Shown: positions 10,468 to 19,566 of the stretch, in pieces
Position numbering within the stretch: position 1 is the stretch's first letter
How the letters are laid out: each line of letters begins with the position of its first letter
From: Aquitalea sp. LB_tupeE
GTDB taxonomy: Bacteria; Pseudomonadota; Gammaproteobacteria; Burkholderiales; Chromobacteriaceae
Assembly: GCF_013391415.1 (NCBI RefSeq)
Contig: NZ_JACAXB010000026.1
Coordinates: 124,001 to 188,000, forward strand
Length of the DNA stretch: 64,000 nt
Direction of reading: 5' to 3'
Notes under the pieces: generated by a model
Databases searched by the model: none
Told to the model about the DNA's origin: nothing
The model's input: only the letters and a program-made list of their open reading frames with translations
Made by a program: the position numbers and the translations under genes

Positions 10468-12369
10468 TCAGGGAGCCGCTTCCACCCGGTTGCGACCGGT
10501 GCGCTTGGCGCGGTACAGCGCCTGGTCCGCACTCTTGATCAGCGCTTCCACCGACTTGTGCTGTGTCTGGTTTTCTGCCACGCCGATGCTCACGGTCAGT
10601 GACAGCGACAGCCCGGCTGTCACCAGATTGCGGCTGGCCAGCGTGGCGCGGATGCGCTCGGCCACCTGGATGGCGGTAGGCAGCCGGGTATCAGGCAAGA
10701 TGATGAGGAACTCCTCCCCACCAAAGCGGCAGATGATGTCAGTACGTCGGCAGAACAGCCGCAGGATGCCGGCAAACTGCTGCAGGATGTTATCGCCCAC
10801 ATCATGGCCGTGTTCATCGTTCACCACCTTGAAGTGGTCGATATCCAGCATCAGCGCCGACAAAGGCTGTTGCGCCAGGCGCGCTTCTTCCCAGATTTGC
10901 GGCAGGTAGCGCATGGCATAGTGGCGGTTGTACAGGCCGGTCAGGCCGTCGGTCTGAGCGGCTTCCTGTGCCAGCCGGTTGTCGATGGACAGCTCTTCCA
11001 GATGACGGCGCAGGCGGGCCTGTTCCTGGCGCAGGTTTTGCTGCTCCAGAATCACGCGCTGTCCGGCCTTGAGCCGGGCTTGCAGGATGCGCGGCGGAAT
11101 CGGCTTGCTGATGAAGTCGTCAGCGCCGCTGCTGAATACGGCAGCCAGATTGTCTTCGTCATCCAGAATGGTGAGCACGATGATGTACAGCTGCCGTCCA
11201 TCCGGCAGGGCGCGCAGGCGACGGATCAGCTCCATGCCGTCCATTTCCGGCATGGCCAGGTCGGTTAGCACCAGCTGCGGCTGCTTTTGCAGGACCAGCT
11301 CAAACGCTTCCTTCCCATTGGCGGCAACATCCACCTGATGACCCAGGATCTGCAACAGCCGCTGCAGCATCAGGCGCTGGCTGGCTTCATCTTCCACCAC
11401 CAGGATATGCAGCGGGGGCAGTTCTTCTTCGGCACCCGCCGGTTCGGCTGGCGCAGGCTGGCGGCGTTCTAGTAGCGAAAAGGACTCTTGTTTAGGTGTG
11501 CTGATGGACAGCTGGGCACTCCAGTCACGCCATTCCTGCACCACCTCGTCGCACAGCCGTGGGAAATGCGTCGGGTCGACTTCCAGCCTGCAAGCCTGCT
11601 TTTTCAGTTCTTCATAGCCATGCGCCCGTGCCTGGCCTTCCAGCAAGCACACATCGGCCAGACGGCTGGCCAGATGCAGGCATAGCGCCAGGCGGCCGGC
11701 GCGCGAGTGTTCCGCCACGTCCACCGGCGGCAGGTCTTCATGCTGGCGCACGGCATCGCAGAACATGGCCGGCAGGCCCCAGTCGCGCAGCAAGGCAGCG
11801 GCAATGTCCAGGTGGTGGTAGCCGAAACGGCTTTCTTCCTGGCGTGCCATGCCCCGTGCGTAAGGGTTGCCCTGCGCCTGAATCAGCGCGCCATAGTCGA
11901 CCGGATGCAAGGTGGCCATGGCCAGTTGGCCAATGGACGACAGGATGCCGATGGTAAACAGCTCGCCCGGTGGCGCAATGCGTAATTGCTGACCCAACAG
12001 CTGCATGGCAGCACCGCAGGCCAGCGCACGCGACCAGTGCAGGTTGTAGTCAAATTGCTGGCACTCGCCACGGTGGTGTTCGGCCACCAGGGCAAAGGTG
12101 AGGGCGATCTGCCGTACCGCATTCAGGCCAATCGACATCAGCACATCCGGCGTCAGTGCCACGGCGGGGCGGCTGCGCACGAAAGAGGCGGAATTGGCCA
12201 GTTTGAGTAACCGGCCTATCATGACCGGGTCGGTATTCAGCACGGCAATCAGTTCGGGCAGCGGCACATTGTTGTGCTCGCTCAGCTCCATGATTTTCAA
12301 TACCGTGCCCTTGGGGGAGGGCAGATTACCGCTGATTTTCAGTTCGTTGAACTTGCTGGCTTCAAGCAT
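10468..12369 (-). CDS. HDOD-receiver-GGDEF diguanylate cyclase response regulator
   Basis: A 633-residue cytoplasmic protein with three domains. Residues about 10-210 form an HDOD module (a non-catalytic HD relative; NTDPVMIGRLLKLANSASF). A receiver domain at about 290-405 has the phospho-acceptor in VLTDLAMPEMDG and the conserved Lys in ISKPI. A GGDEF domain at about 465-625 has RFGGEEFLIIL. RRTD lies five residues before GGEEF, a proper RxxD I-site, so product feedback by c-di-GMP is expected. Phosphorylation of the receiver should tune cyclase activity. It is the last gene of the signalling operon and overlaps the HD-GYP gene by eight bases, so synthesis and breakdown of c-di-GMP may be co-expressed. 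Confidence 0.88.
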   Translation of the reverse strand: MLEASKFNELKISGNLPSPKGTVLKIMELSEHNNVPLPELIAVLNTDPVMIGRLLKLANSASFVRSRPAVALTPDVLMSIGLNAVRQIALTFALVAEHHRGECQQFDYNLHWSRALACGAAMQLLGQQLRIAPPGELFTIGILSSIGQLAMATLHPVDYGALIQAQGNPYARGMARQEESRFGYHHLDIAAALLRDWGLPAMFCDAVRQHEDLPPVDVAEHSRAGRLALCLHLASRLADVCLLEGQARAHGYEELKKQACRLEVDPTHFPRLCDEVVQEWRDWSAQLSISTPKQESFSLLERRQPAPAEPAGAEEELPPLHILVVEDEASQRLMLQRLLQILGHQVDVAANGKEAFELVLQKQPQLVLTDLAMPEMDGMELIRRLRALPDGRQLYIIVLTILDDEDNLAAVFSSGADDFISKPIPPRILQARLKAGQRVILEQQNLRQEQARLRRHLEELSIDNRLAQEAAQTDGLTGLYNRHYAMRYLPQIWEEARLAQQPLSALMLDIDHFKVVNDEHGHDVGDNILQQFAGILRLFCRRTDIICRFGGEEFLIILPDTRLPTAIQVAERIRATLASRNLVTAGLSLSLTVSIGVAENQTQHKSVEALIKSADQALYRAKRTGRNRVEAAP

Positions 12370-13447
12370 GCGGTGCTCCGGGAGGGGTGGGCTGCATGCT
12401 GAACTGCTCTTGTTCGTCGGCGTATTGCTGGCGGATGTTCATGACTTCGGGCCACAGGGCAAACAGTGCATCGACACAAGCCGGGTCGAAGTGACTGCCC
12501 TTGTTGCTTTCCAGGTAGTGCCTGGCTTTTTCCAGCGGCCAGGCAGGTTTGTAGGGGCGTGAGGAGGTGAGGGCGTCAAATACATCGGCCACCGCCACGA
12601 TACGGCCCCATAAGGGAATGTCCTCCCCGCGCAGGCCGTGTGGATAGCCGCTGCCATCGTATTTTTCATGATGGTTCAAGGCCACCACGGCGGCGCATTG
12701 TAACAAGGGGGAAACGGAACCATTGAGAATTTCATGCCCGAACAGCGGATGCTGGCGCATGATGGCCATTTCAGGTCCGGTCAGTCTGCCGGGCTTGAGC
12801 AGGATGGCATCCGGAATGCCTACCTTGCCAATATCGTGCATGGGGGCGGCTTCCTGCAGCATTTCCTGTTCCGACTGTGGCAGGCCAAGCTGGCGGGCAA
12901 CCAGCCGGGTATAGGCCGACATGCGCAGCAGGTGGGCGCCGGTTTCCGGGTCGCGGTATTCCGCCGCGCGCGACAGGCGCAAAATGGCTTCTTTCTCGCG
13001 GGCACGGATTTCCGCCGTGGCCAGTTTGACTTCTTCCAGCAGCCAGGCGGCGCGGTTGGCCAGTTGCTGACTGCTTTTGCGCAGCGCCAGCAGGTTGCGC
13101 ACCCGCACGGTCAGTTCCACTTTGTCTACCGGCTTGGTGAGGAAGTCGCGTGCGCCCTGTTGCAAGGCCAGGTGGCGTACATCGCGTTCGGTGTCGGCGG
13201 TAACCATCACCACCGGCACATCCTGTCGTTGCGGCAGGGCAAAGAAGCGGCGCATGAATTCCAGGCCGTCCATCTCCGGCATCATGTAATCCAGCAAGAC
13301 CAGGTCCGGTTCCTGTTCGGCACACCAGGCCAGTGCCAGTTGCGGGTCGGCAAAGGTATCGACCGTGACGCCTTCCAGTCGTTGCAGGATATGGCGTAGC
13401 AGCAGCAGGTTGGTGTCGTTGTCGTCCACTACGATGACATGGGACAT
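12362..13447 (-). CDS. HD-GYP response regulator, probable c-di-GMP phosphodiesterase
   Basis: A 361-residue RpfG-type protein. The receiver (residues 1-120) carries Asp53 in LLDYMMPEMDG. A helical linker leads to an HD-GYP domain with MHDIGKVGIPD and HHEKYDGSGYPHGL, so the metal ligands and GYP motif are intact. Expected to hydrolyse c-di-GMP when phosphorylated. The ATG at 13447 shares one base with the stop of the hybrid kinase (TGATG) and has AAGGA upstream; a TTG one codon earlier is less likely. The kinase immediately upstream, with its Hpt domain, is the obvious phosphodonor. Confidence 0.9.
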   Translation of the reverse strand: MSHVIVVDDNDTNLLLLRHILQRLEGVTVDTFADPQLALAWCAEQEPDLVLLDYMMPEMDGLEFMRRFFALPQRQDVPVVMVTADTERDVRHLALQQGARDFLTKPVDKVELTVRVRNLLALRKSSQQLANRAAWLLEEVKLATAEIRAREKEAILRLSRAAEYRDPETGAHLLRMSAYTRLVARQLGLPQSEQEMLQEAAPMHDIGKVGIPDAILLKPGRLTGPEMAIMRQHPLFGHEILNGSVSPLLQCAAVVALNHHEKYDGSGYPHGLRGEDIPLWGRIVAVADVFDALTSSRPYKPAWPLEKARHYLESNKGSHFDPACVDALFALWPEVMNIRQQYADEQEQFSMQPTPPGAPHA

Positions 13448-16212
13448 CAATCATCCTTTCCGTACGCGGCAATGAAAGCCAGCAGGTCTTCCATTTCGCT
13501 TTCAATCTGCGTGGCAATGTGCCGGATGACCTCCGGCTTGCCGTCCTGCGCGGCGGCATGCAATTGACCAGCCAGCGAGGCGAGGGCGTCGGCACCGACA
13601 TTGGCGGCGCTGCCCTTGAGTTCGTGCGCCAGCTGCCGCACCCCCTGTCCGCCATGACGCATGTCCAGCCGCAGGCGTTCACGCCAGCGCTGCAGTGAAT
13701 CGCGGAAAATGTCCAGCATTTCGGCAATACCTGCCGGGTCGTCGCCCAGAAACTCGGTCAGGCGCTGCACGGTCAGGCTGCCTTGCACCTGACCACGCTG
13801 TGTAGTACTCACCACGGTGGCACTGGCAAGCTGCTGTGGCAGCCAGTGTTCCAGCAGGGCTTTGAGTCTGGCGTATTCGATGGGCTTGGCCAGATAGTCG
13901 TCCATGCCGGCTGCGAGGCAAAGTTCGCGATCACCTTCCATGGCATTGGCCGTCATGGCGATGACCGGCAGATGCCCACCTTGTGCGGCCTCGCTTTCCT
14001 GACGGCGCAGTACCCGCGTGGCGGCGTAGCCGTCCATGCCTGGCATCTGGCAGTCCATCAGGATGGCATCATAATGCCGCTGCGCTATGGCAGCCAGTGC
14101 TTCATTTCCGTCACATACCACATCAACGGTATAGCCCAGTTTGTGCAGCATGCTGGCGGCCACGCGCTGGTTGACCGGGTTGTCTTCGGCCAGCAGCAAA
14201 TGGTGGTGGTGCTTGCCGGTGGTGGCCGGTGTGGCCTGGCTGCTGCCAACTTCCGGGGTATGCAGGCGAATGGTGCCTGGTGTCCATTGAATGGTGAGTG
14301 CATCCAGCAAGGCAGATTGCTTCATCGGCTTGTGCAGTACGGCAATGCCTTGCTGGGCCAGGTTGGTCTTGCGCTGGTTGTCCTGTGCCTGCAGGCAGAC
14401 CACCAGCGGGATATCCTCCACGGTCAGGGTTTGCACTGCCTGCTCCAGCGTGGCATCCGGCAAAGGCTCCACCAGTAGCAGTACATCGGGCTTGCTGCCG
14501 GCCGTGTCCAGTCGGCGCAGGGTTTCCAGCATGGCGGCCAGGCTGTCGGTGCAGTGGTGCGGTATGGCCCAGATGTCCAGATAGTTCTGCCACAAGGGTT
14601 GCTGACAGGCATTGTCGCCAGCCAGCAGCACCAGGTGCTGGTCAAGCGGCGGGCTGGCTGCCAGGCAGCTGTCGCTCTTGACGGCATGCAGCGGAATGCT
14701 GATCCAGAATTCCGAACCTTCCCCCGGGGTGCTGTCCACACCGATGCTGCCGCCCATGGCCTCGGCCAAGCGTTTGCAGATGGCCAGCCCCAGTCCGGTG
14801 CCTCCGTATTTGCGCGTGGTGGAGCTGTCGGCCTGGGAGAAGGGCAGGAACAAGCGGCTTCTGGCCTGGTCGGTCAGGCCGATGCCGGTGTCCTTGACGC
14901 ATAGCCGCAGCTTCTTGTCGTCGTGGCTGCCTTCGACAGTGGCGGAAACCAGCACCATGCCCTGTTCGGTGAACTTGATGGCATTGGACAGCAGGTTCAG
15001 CAAAATCTGGCGCAAGCGGGTCGGGTCGCCTTGCAGGCTGTCCGGGACTTCCGGGGTGGCAAAGCTGGCCAGGGTCAGACCCTTGCCGTGTGCCTTGTTG
15101 GCGAGAATGTCTACCGTGCCTTCCAGCAGCTGGCGCAGGGAAAAGTCTATGGTTTCGATTTCCAGCCCGTCGGCCTCTATCTTGGAGAAGTCCAGGATGT
15201 CGTTGATGATGGACAGCAGGGTGTCGGCCGACATTTTGATGGTGCGGGCAAAGTCGGATTGCTCTGCATCCAGCGGGGTGTCCATCAGCAGGTCTATCAT
15301 GCCGATCACCCCGTTAAGCGGCGTGCGGATTTCATGGCTCATGGTGGCCAGGAATTCGCTTTTGGCGCGCGCCGCCGCCTCTGCCGCCTGTGTGGCTTGC
15401 AGCATTTGCTGTTCGCGCAGGCGCAAGGCGCTGATATCGGCAAAGGTGGTGACACTGCCTACCAGCAGGCCTTCCAGCAGCAAGGGGGTGTTGCTCACCC
15501 GTACTGCCACCATGCTGCCATCCTTGCGGAAGAACACTTCATCGCTGGAGTGATAGGTGCTTTTTTGGCGCACTGCCTCGTAAATCGGGCAGTCTTCCAC
15601 TGACAGCGGCGCACCGTCAGGGCGGTGGTGATGAATGTGTTCGTGCACGTTCTTGCCGTGCAGTTCTTCCAGCTTCCAGTGCAAAATGTGTTCGGCCTGC
15701 TGGTTCATATAGGTCAGCAGCCCGTCCGTATCCATGGCGATGATGCCATCGTCCATATTGTCCAGCAGGGTGGACAGCCACAGCGCCTGTTTCTTTTGTG
15801 CGGTCAGATCGCGCAACACCACTTGCACACCATGTCCGGGCAAGGGAAAAAAGCAGGCCTGCATGGACAGGGCCTGGCCCATGCGGTCGTGCATGACCAG
15901 GGCGATGGCTTGCGCTGGCAGGCCGGCCTGTAGCTGCTGGCACTGGCGGTGGAAAGCTGCACGGCTATCCTCGGCGAGCACGGCGTAAACATTGAGCGTG
16001 CCCAGTTCGGTCGCGCAATAGCCCAGGCTTTCCAGCCAGGCTTGGTTGGCATGCAGCAGCTGTCCGTCGGGCTGGCAAACCAGTATCAGGTCGCCCAGCT
16101 GCTCCAGTTGCTGCAAGACAATGTGCTGCCCGTCGATACCCGCAGCGGGTGCGGATGTCGGATTGGTTTCAGCGCATGTTGTGGTGTCAGGCTGTTTGTT
16201 TTGTTCTTGCAC
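13447..16212 (-). CDS. Cytoplasmic hybrid sensor histidine kinase (PAS-PAS-HK-REC-Hpt)
   Basis: A 921-residue phosphorelay kinase with no membrane segment. PAS-like regions lie at about 30-140 and 145-265, followed by a coiled linker. HisKA has His293 in MSHEIRTPLNG, and the ATPase domain has NLLSNAIKF, DTGIGL and GGTGLGLAI. A poorly conserved receiver-like stretch at about 530-640 is followed by a true receiver with Asp720 in LMDCQMPGMDG and a C-terminal Hpt domain with His863 in LAHELKGSAANVG. This BarA-like layout supports a four-step phosphorelay to the downstream HD-GYP and GGDEF regulators. The frame begins with GTG at 16212; GGTGGAG lies upstream at a rather long distance, so the start is the least certain part. 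Confidence 0.9.
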   Translation of the reverse strand: MQEQNKQPDTTTCAETNPTSAPAAGIDGQHIVLQQLEQLGDLILVCQPDGQLLHANQAWLESLGYCATELGTLNVYAVLAEDSRAAFHRQCQQLQAGLPAQAIALVMHDRMGQALSMQACFFPLPGHGVQVVLRDLTAQKKQALWLSTLLDNMDDGIIAMDTDGLLTYMNQQAEHILHWKLEELHGKNVHEHIHHHRPDGAPLSVEDCPIYEAVRQKSTYHSSDEVFFRKDGSMVAVRVSNTPLLLEGLLVGSVTTFADISALRLREQQMLQATQAAEAAARAKSEFLATMSHEIRTPLNGVIGMIDLLMDTPLDAEQSDFARTIKMSADTLLSIINDILDFSKIEADGLEIETIDFSLRQLLEGTVDILANKAHGKGLTLASFATPEVPDSLQGDPTRLRQILLNLLSNAIKFTEQGMVLVSATVEGSHDDKKLRLCVKDTGIGLTDQARSRLFLPFSQADSSTTRKYGGTGLGLAICKRLAEAMGGSIGVDSTPGEGSEFWISIPLHAVKSDSCLAASPPLDQHLVLLAGDNACQQPLWQNYLDIWAIPHHCTDSLAAMLETLRRLDTAGSKPDVLLLVEPLPDATLEQAVQTLTVEDIPLVVCLQAQDNQRKTNLAQQGIAVLHKPMKQSALLDALTIQWTPGTIRLHTPEVGSSQATPATTGKHHHHLLLAEDNPVNQRVAASMLHKLGYTVDVVCDGNEALAAIAQRHYDAILMDCQMPGMDGYAATRVLRRQESEAAQGGHLPVIAMTANAMEGDRELCLAAGMDDYLAKPIEYARLKALLEHWLPQQLASATVVSTTQRGQVQGSLTVQRLTEFLGDDPAGIAEMLDIFRDSLQRWRERLRLDMRHGGQGVRQLAHELKGSAANVGADALASLAGQLHAAAQDGKPEVIRHIATQIESEMEDLLAFIAAYGKDD

Positions 16213-16270
16213 GGCCAGCTGTGCTCCACCTGGGTTTGTCAGGCAAGGGTTGATTTGATCATGCTGAGCA

Positions 16271-16639
16271 TTACTTGATGCTGTCCAGCGCCGCCACCAG
16301 GCTGTCGCGGGTCAGCGGCTTGGTGACAATTGCATTGAAGCCGGCTTGCAAAATGGTTTGCTGTTCGTCGCTCATGGCGTGCGCGGTGTAGGCAATCAGG
16401 TGCAGGTCCTGCCAGCGCGGCTCGCCGCGCAGCTGGCGGCACAGTTCGATGCCGCTCATGCCCGGCATGCTGATGTCCAGCAGCACACAGTGGTATTCGT
16501 TGTGCTGTAGATGTTCCAGTGCTTCGAATGCGCTGGCGGCCTGATCGGTCTTCCAGCCCATGCGTTGCAGAAACAGGCCTGCCACCTTGCGATTGATTTC
16601 GTCATCATCAACGACAAGAATGGTGTCCAGCTTGCTCAT
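16271..16639 (-). CDS. Single-domain (CheY-like) response regulator
   Basis: A 122-residue stand-alone receiver. Acidic pocket VVDDDE, phospho-acceptor Asp55 in LLDISMPGMSG, Thr in AYTAHA and Lys in VTKPL are all present. There is no output domain, so it either acts by protein contact or relays phosphate within the operon. Its ATG overlaps the stop of the upstream sensor kinase gene (ATGA), which makes that kinase the likely donor. The hybrid kinase gene follows after 58 bp. Confidence 0.9.
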   Translation of the reverse strand: MSKLDTILVVDDDEINRKVAGLFLQRMGWKTDQAASAFEALEHLQHNEYHCVLLDISMPGMSGIELCRQLRGEPRWQDLHLIAYTAHAMSDEQQTILQAGFNAIVTKPLTRDSLVAALDSIK

Positions 16640-18324
16640 GCTTGTTTTCCTTCCAGCGGAATGCTGACGTGGAACACCGTTCCCACGCCGACTTGTGATT
16701 CAAAACCGACCTTGCCTTCCATCAGCCGTACCAGTTCCTTCACCAGTGCCAGCCCCAGGCCGGAGCCGGTCTGTGCCCGGGTGAGGAAGGCGTCTGCCTG
16801 GCGGAATTGCTCGAACACCAGTTGTTGCTGGTCTTGTGGAATGCCGCAGCCAGTATCGCGGATGGACAGCTGCAACTGTTGAGCGCTGACTTGCGCTGTC
16901 ACGTGTATGCTGCCTTGCTCGGTAAACTTCACTGCATTGTGCATCAGATTGTTCACCACCTGGGTCAGCTTGGTCTGATCCAGTGTAAAGCGATCGGGGC
17001 AGCCTGCGGCCTGCTGGTAGTCAAATTCCAGCTGCAAACCCTTGCCTTCGGCCTTGGGTCGGAACAATTCCACCGTGTCACGCAACAAGTGGGCCAGATT
17101 CACCTCCACCATTTCCATCGGCATGCGTCCGGCCTCGATGCGGGCCATGTCCAGAATGGAGTTCACCAGCGTCAGCAAGTGCTGGCCACTCTTGTGGATC
17201 ATGCTGGCGGTTTCCAGATCCCCCGGGTCGCTCAGCGTGGCTTGCAGGAATTCCGAGCAGCCCAGAATACCGTTGAGCGGAGTGCGCAACTCGTGTGACA
17301 TGTGCGCCAGGAATTCGGACTTCATGCGGTTGGCCGATTCGGCTTGTGCCTTGCTGTTTTTCAGTCGTACCGCCATCCGGTACATCACGAAGCCGGCAGC
17401 ACAAATCAGCAGGCTGACTACACCGGCCACCAGGAAGTAGGCATTGCGGTGCTCGTAAAAGTCCGCCATGGCTTCGTTTTCACCCACGCCCATCAGCACG
17501 GCAAGCGGGTAGCCTTCCACCGCACGGAAGCTGACTGTGCGCTGAACCTGGTCAATGCTGCTCAACTGCTGGTACTGGCCGTGATCCTTGCCCGGCCATT
17601 GCTTGAACAGCCCGCTGCTGTGGATGTCCATGCCGATACCGGCACCGCCCGCGCTGGTGCGGGCCCGGACAATGCCGTCCTGGCCAACCAGGGTGACCAC
17701 CCCGGTTTTGCCCAGGTTCAGGTCTTTGTAGAAGCTGGTGAAGTAAAAGGGATCGACCGATACCACCACCACGCCGCCAAAGCTGCCGTCAGGCTTGTTG
17801 ATGCGGCGGGTGAATTGCAAGGACCATTTCTTGGAGGCACGCCCCTTGACCGGTTTGCTGATGAATAGCTGGCCATTGTCCTGTCCGACATGCACTTTGA
17901 AGTGTTCCCGGTCGCTCAGGTCAACCCGCTTGAAGTTGGGCACACTGGACATTTCCAGCATGCCATCCGGGCCGATGATGGCGATCTGCACAAACAACTG
18001 ACTCTGGATGATGCCCTGCTTGATGTAGTGCGGCAGGTCCATCTTGTTGCCTTCGGACTCGTACTCGTATTTCAGGAAGAGTACCGACTGGTCTACCGCG
18101 CGGATGGTGCGCGAAATGTGTTCCTCGAACACCCGGACCAGGTTTTCAGTCTGCCGCTGCATTTCCAGCTGGCTGCGTACCTTGTCGCTATTCACCTGCC
18201 ACAACACCGCGCTCCAGATCATGGCAATCAGGAACAGGCTGAATAGTGGAATCATCCATTCCAGGTTCAGCACGCCAAGCCCGTGCTCATACAGCCGGGC
18301 AATGCCCCGTTTCTCTTGTTTCAT
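16636..18324 (-). CDS. Transmembrane sensor histidine kinase with periplasmic Cache-like domain
   Basis: A 562-residue inner membrane kinase and first gene of the five-gene operon. TM1 (about residues 24-44) and TM2 (about 295-317) flank a periplasmic domain of about 250 residues. Its content (VFEEHISRTIRAVDQSVLFL, DREHFKVHVG, GGVVVVSVDPFYF) is typical of dCache sensors that bind small ligands. HisKA carries His344 in AHMSHELRTPLNG; the ATPase domain has NNLMHNAVKF, DTGCGIP and GSGLGLALV. The start at 18324 follows GGGAGAGAG. Its stop overlaps the CheY-like gene. The ligand is unknown. Confidence 0.9.
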   Translation of the reverse strand: MKQEKRGIARLYEHGLGVLNLEWMIPLFSLFLIAMIWSAVLWQVNSDKVRSQLEMQRQTENLVRVFEEHISRTIRAVDQSVLFLKYEYESEGNKMDLPHYIKQGIIQSQLFVQIAIIGPDGMLEMSSVPNFKRVDLSDREHFKVHVGQDNGQLFISKPVKGRASKKWSLQFTRRINKPDGSFGGVVVVSVDPFYFTSFYKDLNLGKTGVVTLVGQDGIVRARTSAGGAGIGMDIHSSGLFKQWPGKDHGQYQQLSSIDQVQRTVSFRAVEGYPLAVLMGVGENEAMADFYEHRNAYFLVAGVVSLLICAAGFVMYRMAVRLKNSKAQAESANRMKSEFLAHMSHELRTPLNGILGCSEFLQATLSDPGDLETASMIHKSGQHLLTLVNSILDMARIEAGRMPMEMVEVNLAHLLRDTVELFRPKAEGKGLQLEFDYQQAAGCPDRFTLDQTKLTQVVNNLMHNAVKFTEQGSIHVTAQVSAQQLQLSIRDTGCGIPQDQQQLVFEQFRQADAFLTRAQTGSGLGLALVKELVRLMEGKVGFESQVGVGTVFHVSIPLEGKQA

Positions 18325-18588
18325 CTCTCTCCCGCCCGCAGTATCCGCAGGCAACCAGAATCTTGTTTTATCTATCTGGCAGGTACTGCAAGAACCGACA
18401 GGTGAATGTCCCCCTGTCTTGATGCCTTGCTGTCATGCGCTGTGTGATCCGGTTTGCGCCACGGTGTGTTTTTTCAGCCTTGCCGCATGCTACATCACCT
18501 GCGGTAAGCGTATTTTGATATAAGGCATGCTCCTGTCTTTTATAGGTTTTATCTTTAAAAAACGACAGGGATTCCCGGTGGGAACTAT

Positions 18589-19410
18589 TTAAATCACTGC
18601 CCACAAAGCCAGCATTACCCCGACGATCAGCACCCCCATCAGGATTTGTGAAGTATTACGCTCTTTTTGCAGGGCGGATTTCATCGTGCTGTTTGCCGCC
18701 TCCAGCCGGCTGACCTTGTCCTCCAGGGCCACGCGGGACTCATCCTGCATGGCCAGCGATTGCAACATGGCTTCACCGCCCACCTCCTGGATATGGTCTT
18801 TGTCCCACACCCCTAGCAGGCGGTTGATCTTGTCCTTGAAGAACAGGCCGGTGCGTTGCCCGGCATCCTGCCAGTCAAACTGGAAACCCTGGCTGGCATA
18901 AAAGGCATTGCGGCGCAGTTTTTCTTCTTCGCTGGCATTACCGGTAATGGCAATCAGGCCCGGGCTGATGGCGTAGTCCGGATAAATGCCCTTTACCCAG
19001 CTGATGGTCTGGGCAAACAAAAAGGTATCCAGACCCAGGTTATGAAAACCCTCGGTGCAGTTGATACCGTTCTTGGGCCCGAAGGTGACTGAACGGCTGG
19101 GATGATCCACCCGCACCCAGGCGCAGTTATAGGCAACATGAAAGCGGGCATCGTCATTGGCATAATGTTGCCACTGACTGCCTTCTATCCTGGCAAAACC
19201 GCGAAACTGCAGGCGGAAGAAATCTGATTGGCTTGTCATGGCGCGGCTGCGGTGCAGGATGCCATAGACCGGTGCTGACCCTGCAGTCAGGGTCAGTACG
19301 GATTCACCCAGCGGCATGGCCAGGGTGGCGAGGGTGTTCTCGCTTTCCGGCGCGCGCAGTTCGGGCTCGGGCTGCGAGGCTGGTTTGCTGGTATTGGCTG
19401 GCGTGTTCAT
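18589..19410 (-). CDS. Tail-anchored protein of unknown function
   Basis: A 273-residue protein I do not recognise as a named family. The N terminus (1-45) is Pro/Ala/Glu-rich. A central globular part contains the stretch SEEEKLRRNAFYASQGFQFDW, which resembles the C-terminal strand-helix of GNAT acetyltransferases, but no acetyl-CoA loop is evident. Residues about 220-250 are predicted coiled coil (ALEDKVSRLEAANSTMKSAL). The last 20 residues (ILMGVLIVGVMLALWAVI) form one membrane helix that ends at the C terminus. The topology is therefore tail-anchored with the body in the cytoplasm. It stands alone between the signalling operon and the small RNA locus. Confidence 0.7.
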   Translation of the reverse strand: MNTPANTSKPASQPEPELRAPESENTLATLAMPLGESVLTLTAGSAPVYGILHRSRAMTSQSDFFRLQFRGFARIEGSQWQHYANDDARFHVAYNCAWVRVDHPSRSVTFGPKNGINCTEGFHNLGLDTFLFAQTISWVKGIYPDYAISPGLIAITGNASEEEKLRRNAFYASQGFQFDWQDAGQRTGLFFKDKINRLLGVWDKDHIQEVGGEAMLQSLAMQDESRVALEDKVSRLEAANSTMKSALQKERNTSQILMGVLIVGVMLALWAVI

Positions 19411-19540
19411 GCGCTAATCATAGCGTACTCATGCTGCAGCGTTGTGCAGGAAATCCTGAAATCGGTGCATGCAGAGGGTGTTGTTGGTGCAGCGCAGCAT
19501 ATTTTCTCGGGTTTTACCGACGATTCATCCTGAAAAAAGC

Positions 19541-19556
19541 TGGCACGGTGTTTGCA
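19541..19556 (+). promoter_or_regulatory. Sigma-54 (RpoN) promoter
   Basis: TGGCACG (19541-19547), four bases, then TTGCA (19552-19556) is an exact match to the sigma-54 consensus TGGCACG-N4-TTGCW, with GG and GC separated by ten bases. Transcription would start near 19567 and run rightwards. There is no protein gene on the plus strand downstream; the only element is a short segment ending in a strong terminator. An upstream activator-binding site was not identified. Confidence 0.75.
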
Positions 19557-19566
19557 TATAGGAAAG

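Noticed and set aside
18490-18528. 12-codon leader peptide upstream of the signalling operon
   Set aside because: AGGAG is only one base from the ATG, too close for normal initiation, and the peptide has no run of regulatory codons.
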